Origin: Croceicoccus naphthovorans
GTDB taxonomy: Bacteria; Pseudomonadota; Alphaproteobacteria; Sphingomonadales; Sphingomonadaceae
Length of the DNA stretch: 64,000 nt
Assembly: GCF_001028705.1 (NCBI RefSeq)
Contig: NZ_CP011770.1
Span: 1,863,501 to 1,927,500, forward strand
Direction of reading: 5' to 3'
How positions within the stretch are numbered: position 1 is the stretch's first letter; the number at the start of each line of letters is the position of its first letter. Shown one piece after another: positions 38,171 through 46,926 of this stretch. Both the position numbers and the translations under genes were made by a program. Under the pieces are notes generated by a model. That model searched no databases. It was given only the letters and a program-made list of their open reading frames with translations, and was not told the DNA's origin.

Positions 38171-39322
38171 TCAGGCCTTCTTTTTACGGTGATAACGGTG
38201 TGGTACGAACGGCATGTCGGTGACGGTCGCCTCCAGCATCTTGCCGCGCACTTCGATCTGAAGCTTGGTGCCCGACATGGCGTGCCCGCTCTCGACATAA
38301 CCCATGGCGATGGGGCCGCCGACGGTGGGCGCAAAGCCGCCGCTGGTGACTTGCCCGACTTGCGCTTGCCCGGCGAAGACCGGCGCGCCTTCGCGTGCGG
38401 CCATCCGGCCCTCTATCGTCATGCCGACCCGCTTGGCGCTCGGCCCCTTGGCCAGCGTGTCCAGGATCTTGTCCGCCGCCGGGAAACCGCCCTGCTCGCG
38501 CCGCGCCTTGCTGATCGCGAAGGTCAGGTCGGCGGCGACGGGATCGGTATCCTCGGTAATGTCGTGGCCATAGAGCGGCAGGCCTGCCTCCAGCCGGAGC
38601 GAATCCCGCGCGCCCAGCCCGATCGGCTTTACTTCGTCAAAAGCGACCAGCGCATCGGCCAATGCAACTGCCTTGTCCGCGGGAACCGACAGTTCGAAAC
38701 CGTCCTCTCCGGTATAGCCCGACCGCGCCACGCCCAGTTGTACGCCCTGCCATTCGACAGAAGTGCCCTGCATGAACACCAGCGTATCGGCGACGCCGGG
38801 CACGATCCGGTCCAGCGCAGCCGCCGCCTTCGGCCCTTGCAAGGCCAGCAGGGCACGTTCGTCCAGATGGCTCAGCGTGATCTCGTCGGGCAGGTGTTCG
38901 CGCAAGTGGCCGATGTCTTCCCACTTGGTCGCGCCGTTGACGACGAGGTAATATTCCGGGGCGGCCGCATCGGGCGGAGTGACATTGGTGACCATCAGGT
39001 CGTCGAGAATGCCGCCATGCTCGTCCAGCAGCAGCGAATATCGGATGCGCCCCGGCTTCAGCGCCGAGAAATCGCCGGGCATCAGCGCCTCCAGAGCCTC
39101 TGCCGCGCCGTCACCCGTCACCATCAGCTGGCCCATGTGCGACACGTCGAACAGGCCCGCGTTTTCGCGCGTCCAGGCATGTTCCGCGAGGATGCCCTCA
39201 TACTGGATCGGCATGTGATAGCCCGCAAACGGCACCATGCGCGCGCCGCGTTCGCGGTGCCACGCATCCAGCGGCAGCGTCTCGATCGTTTCGACGTCGG
39301 TATCGGTTTCGTGATCGCTCAA
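38171..39322 (-). CDS. gcvT: aminomethyltransferase (glycine cleavage T protein)
   Basis: 383 aa from TTG 39322 (MSDHETDTDVETIETLPLDA), chosen because GGAG lies 7 bp upstream; the frame runs on to 39421 only by chance through the riboswitch. Folate-binding T-protein features: MVPFAGYHMPIQYEGILAEH, AGLFDVSHMGQL, SGYTGEDGFELSV and GARDSLRLEAGLPLYGHDI. Transfers the methylene group to tetrahydrofolate. First gene of the operon, 55 bp after a tandem glycine riboswitch. Confidence 0.95.
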   Translation of the reverse strand: MSDHETDTDVETIETLPLDAWHRERGARMVPFAGYHMPIQYEGILAEHAWTRENAGLFDVSHMGQLMVTGDGAAEALEALMPGDFSALKPGRIRYSLLLDEHGGILDDLMVTNVTPPDAAAPEYYLVVNGATKWEDIGHLREHLPDEITLSHLDERALLALQGPKAAAALDRIVPGVADTLVFMQGTSVEWQGVQLGVARSGYTGEDGFELSVPADKAVALADALVAFDEVKPIGLGARDSLRLEAGLPLYGHDITEDTDPVAADLTFAISKARREQGGFPAADKILDTLAKGPSAKRVGMTIEGRMAAREGAPVFAGQAQVGQVTSGGFAPTVGGPIAMGYVESGHAMSGTKLQIEVRGKMLEATVTDMPFVPHRYHRKKKA

Positions 39323-39377
39323 AATCAAGCTCCGTACATGAATGGCCAAGAGCCCGCGAAACGCGAACCCACGGCCC

Positions 39378-39592
39378 CCTCTGTCACGGAAACCTGAGAG
39401 CTTTCCCCCGTGCGCTCTCATCAGAAAGGCGCGAGGTTACCCCTTCGGTGGCCCCCGATTTGGAAGCACTTTCCAGAGCGTCGCTATCGACCGGCACGGT
39501 CCCTTGTGCCTGAGAGATTCCGGGGCGGTTGCTCCTTCGGCGGTTCGTTTCCCGTCCCTAGGGACGAATCACGAACACTCTCCCGCGCGGTC
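39378..39592 (-). promoter_or_regulatory. tandem glycine riboswitch upstream of gcvT
   Basis: Read on the minus strand, two glycine-aptamer cores follow one another. The first (about 39592-39505) has CGCGGGAGAGU near its start, CCGAAGGAGCAA in the middle and CUCUCAGGCAC at the end. The second (about 39485-39378) has CCACCGAAGGGGUAA and ends CUCUCAGGUUUCCGUGACAG. The conserved GAAGG-GCAA-like and CUCAGG blocks are those of the glycine class. Tandem glycine aptamers before gcv genes are well known as ON switches. No U-run terminator is obvious between it and gcvT, so control may be at translation or through another fold. Confidence 0.88.
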
Positions 39593-39631
39593 AGCGGCGT
39601 GGCAAAACCCTGTCGCCCGGCGCACGCGAAG

Positions 39632-40348
39632 TCAATCGGCCATCGAACCGGCGGCGGGGACAACGTGGCGACGTGCGCGCGAAAGCGCCGGGGCGCGGCG
39701 GATCGCATCGTGTTCGTGGACGAAGCGCCCCTCCGCCTTCTCTCCCGCGAGGGCCAGCATCCCGGCAGCGACTTCGCTCGCCCGGATCGAGCGGTAGCGG
39801 CGGTATTTGCCGTTCAGCAACAGGTCGGTCACCGGGCTGGCGATCATCGCGATACGTTCAGCCTTGCGCGGCTCGCCAGTCCGCACGCCGCGCAGCAGAC
39901 CCGGACGCAGGATATCGACCCGCGCGAAGTCGAGCTTCTTCAGCGCGTTCTCTACCTCACCCTTGGTGCGCAGGTAGAAATTCTTGGCATTCGCATCCGC
40001 CCCTACCGAGCTGACCGCAATCATCTGCCGCGTCCCCGCATGGGCCGCCGCCTTCGCGCATTGCAGGACAAGGCCGTAGTCGACATCGCGAAACGCCTGC
40101 TGGTCGCCGCCCGCCTGCCTGATCGTCGTGCCCAGCGCGCTGACCAGCACATCGGGCTTCATATCGGCAATCGCGCCCGGCCAGTTGGCGGGATCTGCGA
40201 TGATCATCTCCATCCGCGCGCCATCGGGCAGCGGCACTTCGCGCCGGGCCAGCGCCGTCAGGCGAACGTGCGGGAAATGGCGTGCCTCGCCGATCAAAGC
40301 CATGCCAACCATGCCGGTCGCGCCGATCAGGACCATGCGGCTAGACAT
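39632..40348 (-). CDS. NAD(P)-binding oxidoreductase-like protein
   Basis: 238 aa. Atypical SDR/NmrA-type Rossmann protein: MVLIGATGMVGMALIGEA nucleotide motif, PDVLVSALGTTIRQAGGDQQ, FRDVDYGLVLQCAKAA, MIAVSSVGADANAKNFYLRTKGEVE with the Tyr-x3-Lys pair (YLRTK), and VDILRPGLLRG. Resembles the HTATIP2-like group. Role unknown. 8-bp overlap with the dGTPase-like gene upstream suggests one transcript. Confidence 0.85.
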   Translation of the reverse strand: MSSRMVLIGATGMVGMALIGEARHFPHVRLTALARREVPLPDGARMEMIIADPANWPGAIADMKPDVLVSALGTTIRQAGGDQQAFRDVDYGLVLQCAKAAAHAGTRQMIAVSSVGADANAKNFYLRTKGEVENALKKLDFARVDILRPGLLRGVRTGEPRKAERIAMIASPVTDLLLNGKYRRYRSIRASEVAAGMLALAGEKAEGRFVHEHDAIRRAPALSRARRHVVPAAGSMAD

Positions 40349-41558
40349 TGCTCAGTTCCTCTGGCGGAGGGCCGAACAGCGCGGTGTACTGTCGGATCGC
40401 ATAGCGGTCGGTCATACCCGCGATGAAATCCGCGATATGCCGCGCGCGTTCCGGCTCCTCTGCGGGTAGGGACGCGTGCCAGTCATCGGGCAGCAGCGCG
40501 GGATCGTCGGCATAGGCCCCGTGCAGCCACTTCACCAGATCGACCGCCAGTTCCGCCGTCCGCTTCTGCGCCGGATGGTAATAGACATTGTCGTACATGA
40601 ACCGCTTCAACCGACGTTCCGCCGCGTCTACCCCGCGCGAGAAACCGGCCAGCGCGCGACCCGCCTTCCGCACCTCAAACGCGTTCGTCACGCCCGCATC
40701 GGCGACGCGGCCTTTGGTTTCCGCGATCACGTCATTGACCATCCAGCCGATCTGCCCGCGCACCAGTTCGCGTTGCAGCCGATCGCGCGGGGTGCCCGGA
40801 AAGCGCCGTTCGATGGCACGCCACTGGTCGGCGATGAAATCGATGGCGAGCAACTGGTCGAGGCTGATAAACCCGGCGCGCAGTCCATCTTCGATATCGT
40901 GGTTGTCATAGGCAATGTCGTCTGCCACCGCCGCGACTTGCGCCTCAAGACTGGACCAGCGCCCCAGATCGAGCGGAAAGGCGCGATCCAGTTTGGCCAG
41001 CGCCCAAGGGAGCGGCTTGTCCTCCGCCACCGCACCGTTGTGCTTGGCCAGCCCCTCCAGCGTCTCCCACGACAGGTTCAAACCTTCGTGCGTACAATAC
41101 GGGCTTTCCAGCCGCATCAGCGTGCGCAGCGTATGCGCGTTGTGGTCGAACCCGCCGTAATCCGCCAGCGCGGCATTCAGCGCGTCCTCCCCGGCATGGC
41201 CGAACGGCGCGTGGCCGATGTCGTGGGCAAGGCACAGCGCCTCGGTCAGATCCTCGTCCAGCCCCAAGGATCTGGCGATGACGCGGCCAACCTGCGCAAC
41301 CTCAAGACTATGCGTCAGGCGCGTGCGATAGTGGTCGCCATAGGGCGCGACGAAGACCTGCGCCTTGTGCTTCATCCGGCGGAACGCGATGGAATGGATC
41401 ACCCGGTCGCGATCGCGCTGGAACGCGCTGCGCGGGCCGCGCACGCCGCCGCCGGGCTCACCGAATTCGCGCCCGCGGCTCATCGCCGGGTCGGCGGCAC
41501 AGCGCGCGGTCGGCGGCAAGGCTTCGGTTCTGTCGCCGTGGGCGGCTAGCGTTGTCAT
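40341..41558 (-). CDS. dgt: deoxyguanosinetriphosphate triphosphohydrolase-like protein
   Basis: 405 aa from ATG 41558 (MTTLAAHGDRTEALPP). HD-domain dNTPase: RTRLTHSLEVAQVGR, then CLAHDIGHAPFGHAGEDAL with the HD metal site, and DIAYDNHDIEDGLRAG. FQRDRDRVIHSIAFRRMKHK is the N-terminal family marker. Hydrolyses dNTPs to nucleoside and triphosphate; many bacterial members are not strictly dGTP-specific. Confidence 0.93.
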   Translation of the reverse strand: MTTLAAHGDRTEALPPTARCAADPAMSRGREFGEPGGGVRGPRSAFQRDRDRVIHSIAFRRMKHKAQVFVAPYGDHYRTRLTHSLEVAQVGRVIARSLGLDEDLTEALCLAHDIGHAPFGHAGEDALNAALADYGGFDHNAHTLRTLMRLESPYCTHEGLNLSWETLEGLAKHNGAVAEDKPLPWALAKLDRAFPLDLGRWSSLEAQVAAVADDIAYDNHDIEDGLRAGFISLDQLLAIDFIADQWRAIERRFPGTPRDRLQRELVRGQIGWMVNDVIAETKGRVADAGVTNAFEVRKAGRALAGFSRGVDAAERRLKRFMYDNVYYHPAQKRTAELAVDLVKWLHGAYADDPALLPDDWHASLPAEEPERARHIADFIAGMTDRYAIRQYTALFGPPPEELSNV

Positions 41559-41601
41559 GCCCGCGGCCCTGCCAGAAACCGGGCGCGGGTTGAAGAGGAG
41601 A

Positions 41602-42297
41602 TTAGCCCTCGCCCAAAATCCACTTCGCCGCCGCCTTCGCGTGGATTTCCGCCCCGTCATAGATCGGCAGAACATTGGCATCGGTGTGAACGATGAGGTT
41701 CAGCTCGGTACAGGCCAGCACGATGGCCTCCGCCCCGTCTTTTTCGAGGTTCGTGATGATGGTGCGCAGTTCCCGCTCGCTCTGGCGGCGCACCTTGCCC
41801 AGCATCACTTCTTCGTAAACGATGCGGTCGATAATCTCGACGATCTCGATTTCCGGCGGCATCAGTTCGATGTCGCGCGCCAGCAGACGGCGGCGATAGA
41901 ACTCTTCCATCATCACATTGCGCGTGCCCAGGATCGCGGCCTTGCCCGCCTTTTCCGCGATCATCGCGTCGGCCACGCAGTCTGCGATGTGCAGGATCGG
42001 GATCGAAACGCTCTCCGCCACGCGGTCGTAAACGCAGTGCATCGAATTCGCCGCGATCACCAGCGCCTCTGCTCCGGCAGTCTCCAGCCGTTGGGCGGAT
42101 GCCACCAATGTCTGCGCCGCGCGGTCCCATTCCTCGCGATTGGTGATGCGATAGATCGGCGCGAAATCAAGGCTTTCGATCAGCATCGGGGCCGAGGCCT
42201 TATCGCCGGTCGCCTTCTGCACGATACGGTTGATATCCTCGTAATAGCCGCGGGTGCTGACCCAGCTCATCCCGCCGATCAATCCGAGTTTTCGCAA
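41602..42297 (-). CDS. aspartate/glutamate racemase family protein
   Basis: 231 aa. N-terminus KLGLIGGMSWVSTRGYYEDI is typical of the YgeA/aspartate racemase group. The first active-site position is Ser in IAANSMHCVYD, where two-cysteine racemases have Cys and E. coli YgeA has Thr. The second is Cys in VLACTELNLIV. A one-base, YgeA-like mechanism or altered specificity is therefore possible. Preceded by a strong terminator of the subtilase gene, so it has its own promoter in about 45 bp. Confidence 0.87.
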   Translation of the reverse strand: MRKLGLIGGMSWVSTRGYYEDINRIVQKATGDKASAPMLIESLDFAPIYRITNREEWDRAAQTLVASAQRLETAGAEALVIAANSMHCVYDRVAESVSIPILHIADCVADAMIAEKAGKAAILGTRNVMMEEFYRRRLLARDIELMPPEIEIVEIIDRIVYEEVMLGKVRRQSERELRTIITNLEKDGAEAIVLACTELNLIVHTDANVLPIYDGAEIHAKAAAKWILGEG

Positions 42298-42342
42298 AAG
42301 TCCGAATCCCTTGTTCCGTGCGTCGCCCGCCCATCTAGATAG

Positions 42343-42380
42343 AAAAGGAGCGGCGCGTCCAGCGACACGCCGCTCCTTTT
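42343..42380. terminator. bidirectional-looking intrinsic terminator
   Basis: 13-bp perfect stem, AAAAGGAGCGGCG with CGCCGCTCCTTTT, 12-base loop. A/T-runs at both ends make it usable on either strand. It lies after the stop of the subtilase gene (minus strand). Confidence 0.9.
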
Positions 42381-42418
42381 ACAGCGGGAACGGGTCACCC
42401 CGCCCTTCAAGTCGGGTA

Positions 42419-43639
42419 TTAGTTATGCGGTGCAGAACCCGAAGCAGAGATCCCGATGGAGTAGCTGGTCTTGCGATGCGTTACTGAACCTTCTGCGGTG
42501 ATGCCTCCATCGCGTAGCAGGATACCGGCCGCGTGCGGCGATGCCATGGATGTGCCGCTGTACACGGCATAGCCGCCGCCCGGGACGGTCGAACGGATGC
42601 GAACGCCAGGTTCGGCGAAATCGACTTCGTCGCCGTAGTTCGAGAAGCTGGCCCATCCGTCGGTTTCATCAATCGCGGCGATGGTAAAGATGTTCGGCCC
42701 CTCGGCACTTGCAGGCGATGTGCGAGCCGTATCCTGACGCTCATTTCCTGCGGCCAGTGCAAACAGGATGCCCCTCGCAGCGGCGTTCTGAACCGCCGCG
42801 TTGAGCGTCGAGGAATAACCGCCACCAAGGCTCATATTAGCAACGTCGCCCTGCGAACCTTCACCTGCGACATAGTCTACACCGGCGATCACATTGGAGT
42901 AGGCACCCGAACCGCTTGCATCGAGCACTCGCACCGCAATGACAGTGGCACCGGCAGCAACACCGGCGACCCCGTTCGGCGCCTGCGAATTGTTACCTGC
43001 GATTGCAGCGATTGTTCCAGCAACGTGCGTGCCATGGCCCGACAGGTCATCGCCGCCGTTGTTCTCGCCAGTGAAATCGCGACTGCGGTTGGCATCCACT
43101 TTGAGATCGGGATGATTCAGGTCGATGCCCGAATCAATGACGAACGCAACGTTTCCGCCGTTGTAGGTCGCGCCGCCGTGAACGCGGTCGATGCCATAGG
43201 GCGTTTCCGCGTCGCCATCGTCGTGGTTCAGCGTGGTGCCGCCACCATCACCGCCGCCGCCACCTCCGCCGCCGGGACGTCCGGGATTGCCGCCGGGGGC
43301 TTTGGGTCCAACCTCAATCGGGCCGACAGTGACGATGAAATCCTGTTCGCAATAAGCGATGCCGGGATTCTTCGCCTTCATACGGCGCATTTCAGCATCG
43401 GTCATATAGGCCGAAAAGCCGCGGATCGCGTTGCTATAGACGTTCAGCACACGACCGCCGTTCGGGCGCACCGCGCCTTCGGCAGCGACGCGGGCCAGGC
43501 CTTTGGACACGGCGGCGTCGTGGAATTTGCAGACGTACTGGTTGGCGATCGGCTTCCCGCGCGCATCCTGAGCAGCAGCCGGAATGGCAAAAACGCTCAC
43601 CCCGGCAAGCGCGGCGACGAACAGTCCCTTGATATGCAT
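42419..43639 (-). CDS. secreted S8 family serine protease (subtilase)
   Basis: 406 aa preproenzyme. Signal peptide MHIKGLFVAALAGVSVFAIPAAAQ. Inhibitor I9-like propeptide to about residue 105 (YSNAIRGFSAYMTDAEMRRM). A Gly-rich linker (116-134) joins it to the S8 domain. Catalytic Asp169 (AFVIDSGIDLNHPDL), His202 (SGHGTHVAG), oxyanion Asn299 (LAAGNE) and Ser364 (SGTSMASPHAAG). C-terminus KTSYSIGISASGSAPHN is short, with no sorting domain. Likely released to the periplasm or medium. Monocistronic, with its own terminator. Confidence 0.94.
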   Translation of the reverse strand: MHIKGLFVAALAGVSVFAIPAAAQDARGKPIANQYVCKFHDAAVSKGLARVAAEGAVRPNGGRVLNVYSNAIRGFSAYMTDAEMRRMKAKNPGIAYCEQDFIVTVGPIEVGPKAPGGNPGRPGGGGGGGGDGGGTTLNHDDGDAETPYGIDRVHGGATYNGGNVAFVIDSGIDLNHPDLKVDANRSRDFTGENNGGDDLSGHGTHVAGTIAAIAGNNSQAPNGVAGVAAGATVIAVRVLDASGSGAYSNVIAGVDYVAGEGSQGDVANMSLGGGYSSTLNAAVQNAAARGILFALAAGNERQDTARTSPASAEGPNIFTIAAIDETDGWASFSNYGDEVDFAEPGVRIRSTVPGGGYAVYSGTSMASPHAAGILLRDGGITAEGSVTHRKTSYSIGISASGSAPHN

Positions 43640-43748
43640 GACCCTGATGTCTCCCTATCGTTCCCGATCCCATGGGAACAGAGGTAGAGACTACGCCTTC
43701 AGGTTATCGGCGCAATGCTATTTAGCATCTTATGAAACTAATTTCGTC

Positions 43749-43777
43749 GCCGGAGGGGCACGGTTCGCCCCTCCGGC
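43749..43777 (-). terminator. hairpin downstream of pntB
   Basis: 11-bp perfect stem GCCGGAGGGGC / GCCCCTCCGGC, 7-base loop, 12 bp after the pntB stop. It lacks a U-run, so it may stabilise the 3' end or act with Rho. Confidence 0.6.
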
Positions 43778-43788
43778 ATAACGAATGT

Positions 43789-45309
43789 TTAATCTGCCAA
43801 GGCCTTGTTGATTTCCTCGACCATCTTCTTGGCGTCGGAAAGCAGCATCATGGTCTGGTCCATGTAGAACACGTCGTTGTCGACCCCGGCATAGCCGACA
43901 CCGCCCATCGAACGCTTGATGAAAAAGACCTGCTTGGCCTTGTCCACATCAAACACGGGCATGCCGTAGATGGGCGAAGACTTGTCGGTCTTGGCCGCCG
44001 GGTTCACGACGTCGTTCGCGCCGATGATGAAGGCAACGTCGGTCTGCGCAAACTCGCCGTTGATGTCTTCCAGCTCGAACACCTCGTCATAAGGCACGTT
44101 CGCTTCGGCCAGCAGGACGTTCATGTGCCCCGGCATACGGCCCGCAACAGGGTGGATCGCGAACTTCACGCCCACACCCTTTTCCTTGAGCAGGTCGGTC
44201 ATTTCACGCAGCACGTGCTGTGCCTGCGCCACCGCCATGCCATAGCCGGGAATGATGATGACCTGTTCGGCCTGGCTCATCATGAAGGCCGCGTCTTCGG
44301 CGCTGCCGCGCTTCCACGGACGGTCGCTGGCCGCCGCGCCCGCGCCGCCGCCGCTGCTGTCCGCACCGAAGCCGCCCGCGATGACCGAGAGGAATCCCCG
44401 GTTCATTGCCTTGCACATGATGTAGGAAAGGATCGCACCCGATGCACCGACCAGCGCGCCGGTGATGATCATCGCGGTGTTGTGCAGGGTAAAGCCCATC
44501 GCCGCCGCAGCCCAGCCCGAGTACGAGTTGAGCATCGAGACAACCACTGGCATGTCCGCCCCGCCGATCGGGATGATCAGCAGGAACCCGATGATAAACG
44601 CCAGCACGGTGATCGCGACAATGATCCACGGCGACTGATCGACCGTGAACAGGCCGGTCAGGATCAGGATCGCGGCCAGCGTGCCAAGGTTGATGACATG
44701 GCGCATCGGCAGCAGGATCGGCGCACCGCTCATCTTGCCCGCCAGTTTCAGGAAGGCGATGACCGATCCCGAAAACGTGATCGCGCCGATGGCGATGCCA
44801 AGTCCCATTTCCACGCGGCTGACCGGGCTGATCACCATTTGCTGGCCAACGCCAAGTCCGCCATCCATGTTGAGCGTACCGGGCACCAGAATGCCGAAGG
44901 CACCGGGGTTCAGATAGGCGGCCCAGCCAACCAGCACTGCGGCCATGCCGACAAGGCTGTGAAACGCGGCAACCAGCTGCGGCATGTCCGTCATCGCGAT
45001 CTTGCGCGCGGTGATGAACCCGATGCCGCCACCGATGGCGATAGCAATCAGAATCTCGGGCAGGCTGGCGATGTCATGCGTGATCAGGGTGGTGACCACC
45101 GCAATCAGCATACCGGCCATGCCATACCGGTTGCCCCGGCGCGACGTGGTGGGATGCGACAACCCGCGCAGTGCGAGAATGAAGCAGACACCGGCGACGA
45201 GGTAGGCAAAGGCCACCCACGGGTTCACCTCGTGTGTCACGGCCTCGACCGGTGCGTCGATAACTTCGATCTGTTCGACGACGACGGCAAGCAGGGAAGA
45301 CAGGCTCAT
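43789..45309 (-). CDS. pntB: NAD(P) transhydrogenase subunit beta
   Basis: 506 aa. Membrane domain II helices in the first 300 residues, with NGKGRAVAR-type region replaced here by SHPTTSRRGNRYGMAGMLIA. Domain III, which binds NADP(H), is C-terminal: VIIIPGYGMAVAQAQHVLRE, FAIHPVAGRMPGHMNVLLAE, and VAFIIGANDVVNPAAK. Couples proton flow to hydride transfer between NADH and NADP+. Follows pntAB directly, with no gap. Confidence 0.96.
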   Translation of the reverse strand: MSLSSLLAVVVEQIEVIDAPVEAVTHEVNPWVAFAYLVAGVCFILALRGLSHPTTSRRGNRYGMAGMLIAVVTTLITHDIASLPEILIAIAIGGGIGFITARKIAMTDMPQLVAAFHSLVGMAAVLVGWAAYLNPGAFGILVPGTLNMDGGLGVGQQMVISPVSRVEMGLGIAIGAITFSGSVIAFLKLAGKMSGAPILLPMRHVINLGTLAAILILTGLFTVDQSPWIIVAITVLAFIIGFLLIIPIGGADMPVVVSMLNSYSGWAAAAMGFTLHNTAMIITGALVGASGAILSYIMCKAMNRGFLSVIAGGFGADSSGGGAGAAASDRPWKRGSAEDAAFMMSQAEQVIIIPGYGMAVAQAQHVLREMTDLLKEKGVGVKFAIHPVAGRMPGHMNVLLAEANVPYDEVFELEDINGEFAQTDVAFIIGANDVVNPAAKTDKSSPIYGMPVFDVDKAKQVFFIKRSMGGVGYAGVDNDVFYMDQTMMLLSDAKKMVEEINKALAD

Positions 45310-45615
45310 TTACTTGGCCTCCCCTTTCGGAGCAGGACGCTCCTTCTTCTTGTACATCGCCAGCATGCGTTCGGTGACCGCAAAGCCGCCGAAGATATTG
45401 ACGCTGGCCAGCACGATGCCGATCAGGCCCAGCCATTTCGCGGCGGGGCTACCTGCCTCTGCCGCCGCGATCAGCGCGCCGACGATAATGACCGAGGAAA
45501 TAGCGTTGGTCACAGCCATCAACGGCGTGTGCAACGCGGGCGTAACCGACCAGACAACGTAATAGCCGACAAAGCAGGCCAGCACGAAGATCGATAGAAT
45601 TGCGATAAAGTCCAT
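45310..45615 (-). CDS. pntAB: NAD(P) transhydrogenase subunit alpha part 2 (membrane)
   Basis: 101 aa, three hydrophobic helices (FIAILSIFVLACFVGYYVVW, then TPLMAVTNAISSVIIVGALI and LIGIVLASVNIFGGFAVTERML). This is the separate membrane segment of PntA found in alphaproteobacteria. Basic C-terminal tail. 11 bp after pntA and abutting pntB. Confidence 0.95.
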   Translation of the reverse strand: MDFIAILSIFVLACFVGYYVVWSVTPALHTPLMAVTNAISSVIIVGALIAAAEAGSPAAKWLGLIGIVLASVNIFGGFAVTERMLAMYKKKERPAPKGEAK

Positions 45616-45626
45616 GTGCCGTCCCC

Positions 45627-46775
45627 TCAGCCCAGCAGCCGTTCGTTGACGACCTTGCCGCCCTGCGTCAGGCGGATTGCGTCGCCGATTTCCTCGTCGA
45701 GGACGACCTCGTTCCTGTCCGCATCCCAGAACGCCGAAAGGAAGTTGAAGAAGTTGCGCGCCAGCAGCGCCGAAGCGTCCGCCGGAAGATGCGCGGGCGT
45801 GTTCGAATAGCCGACGATTTTCACGCCGTGCTTTTCGACGACCTGATCGGGCACCGAACCTTCGACGTTACCGCCCTGCGCGACGGCAAGGTCGAAGATG
45901 ACCGAGCCGGCGCGCATCGTCGCGATCTGCGCATCGCTGATCAGGCGGGGAGCAGCGCGCCCCGGAATCAAGGCCGTCGTGATGACGATGTCCTGCTTGG
46001 CGATGTGCGACGACACCAGTTCAGCCTGCGCCTTCTGATATTCCTCGCTCATCTCCGTGGCATAGCCGCCGCTGCCCTCGCCCTCGATCCCCTCTACCGA
46101 TTCGACGAAGATCGGCTTGGCGCCCAGTGACTGGATCTGTTCCTTCGTCGCCGAACGTACGTCGGTGGCCGATACCTGCGCGCCCAGACGGCGCGCGGTG
46201 GCAATCGCCTGAAGCCCGGCAACGCCGACACCCATGATGAAAGCCTTGGCTGCGGTAATCGTGCCAGCGGCGGTCATCATCATCGGGAAAGCCCGACCAT
46301 AGAGGTTCGCAGCGACCAGAACCGCCTTGTACCCGGCAAGGTTCGATTGCGACGACAGCACGTCCATAGACTGCGCCCGCGTGATGCGCGGCATGAAATC
46401 CATGCTCAACGCCTCGAACCCGGCCTTGGCATAGGCCTCCACCGTGTGCTTTTCCCGGAACGGATCGAAGATTGCGGCAACTTTCGCGCCCTGCTTCGCC
46501 CCCGCCAAGTCCAGCACCGCCGGTCCGCGCACGCCCAGCACCCAGTCTGCGTCCTTCACCGTCGAAGGCAAGTCGCCAACCTCTGCACCCGCGGCCGCAT
46601 AGTCCGCGTCAGAGATCGACGCCCGAACACCTGCCCCGCTCTCGACCCGCATACGCGCGCCCAGCTTGGTCAGCTTCTTGACCGTTTCCGGTGTCGCAGC
46701 GACGCGCGTCTCGTCTTGGGCGCGTTCTGCTACGACGGCGATGATCGGCCCTAGCGCCTCTCCCCCATCCGTCAC
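45627..46775 (-). CDS. pntA: NAD(P) transhydrogenase subunit alpha part 1 (NAD-binding)
   Basis: Domain I, NAD(H)-binding: AQDETRVAATPETVKKLTKL, GVGVAGLQAIATARRLGAQV Rossmann motif, and MRAGSVIFDLAVAQGGNVEG. 382 aa if GTG 46775 is the start. The start is unclear: conserved sequence begins at IIAVVAERAQDETR, which follows a strong ribosome site (GGGGGAGAGG) but no ATG, GTG or TTG is there. A rare start codon (ATC) or use of GTG 46775 are the options. Upstream is the 40-aa oxidase subunit gene. Confidence 0.92.
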   Translation of the reverse strand: MTDGGEALGPIIAVVAERAQDETRVAATPETVKKLTKLGARMRVESGAGVRASISDADYAAAGAEVGDLPSTVKDADWVLGVRGPAVLDLAGAKQGAKVAAIFDPFREKHTVEAYAKAGFEALSMDFMPRITRAQSMDVLSSQSNLAGYKAVLVAANLYGRAFPMMMTAAGTITAAKAFIMGVGVAGLQAIATARRLGAQVSATDVRSATKEQIQSLGAKPIFVESVEGIEGEGSGGYATEMSEEYQKAQAELVSSHIAKQDIVITTALIPGRAAPRLISDAQIATMRAGSVIFDLAVAQGGNVEGSVPDQVVEKHGVKIVGYSNTPAHLPADASALLARNFFNFLSAFWDADRNEVVLDEEIGDAIRLTQGGKVVNERLLG

Positions 46776-46782
46776 GATAAGA

Positions 46783-46905
46783 TCAGGCGATGATGGCGAT
46801 AACGATGGCAGCAACGATGGCGCACACGATCGTGCCCCACTTGGTCATCGCGATAAAACCTTCATAGGTTGAACGGGCGGCCTTCATGTTTTCAGGGTTT
46901 GCCAT
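46783..46905 (-). CDS. aa3-type cytochrome c oxidase subunit IV-like small protein
   Basis: 40 aa: MANPENMKAARSTYEGFIAM, then TKWGTIVCAIVAAIVIAIIA. The short hydrophilic N-terminus with a TY.GF motif followed by one transmembrane helix is the pattern of bacterial aa3-type oxidase subunit IV. It sits 7 bp before the GTG proposed for pntA, as one apparent transcript, and no other oxidase gene is nearby. A link to the proton-translocating transhydrogenase is positional only. Confidence 0.82.
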   Translation of the reverse strand: MANPENMKAARSTYEGFIAMTKWGTIVCAIVAAIVIAIIA

Positions 46906-46926
46906 GGTCGTCCGAGTATCCCTTTG

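Noticed and set aside
39323..39421. N-terminal extension of GcvT upstream of TTG 39322
   Set aside because: It would be translated from the riboswitch and lacks a ribosome site; the conserved protein starts downstream.
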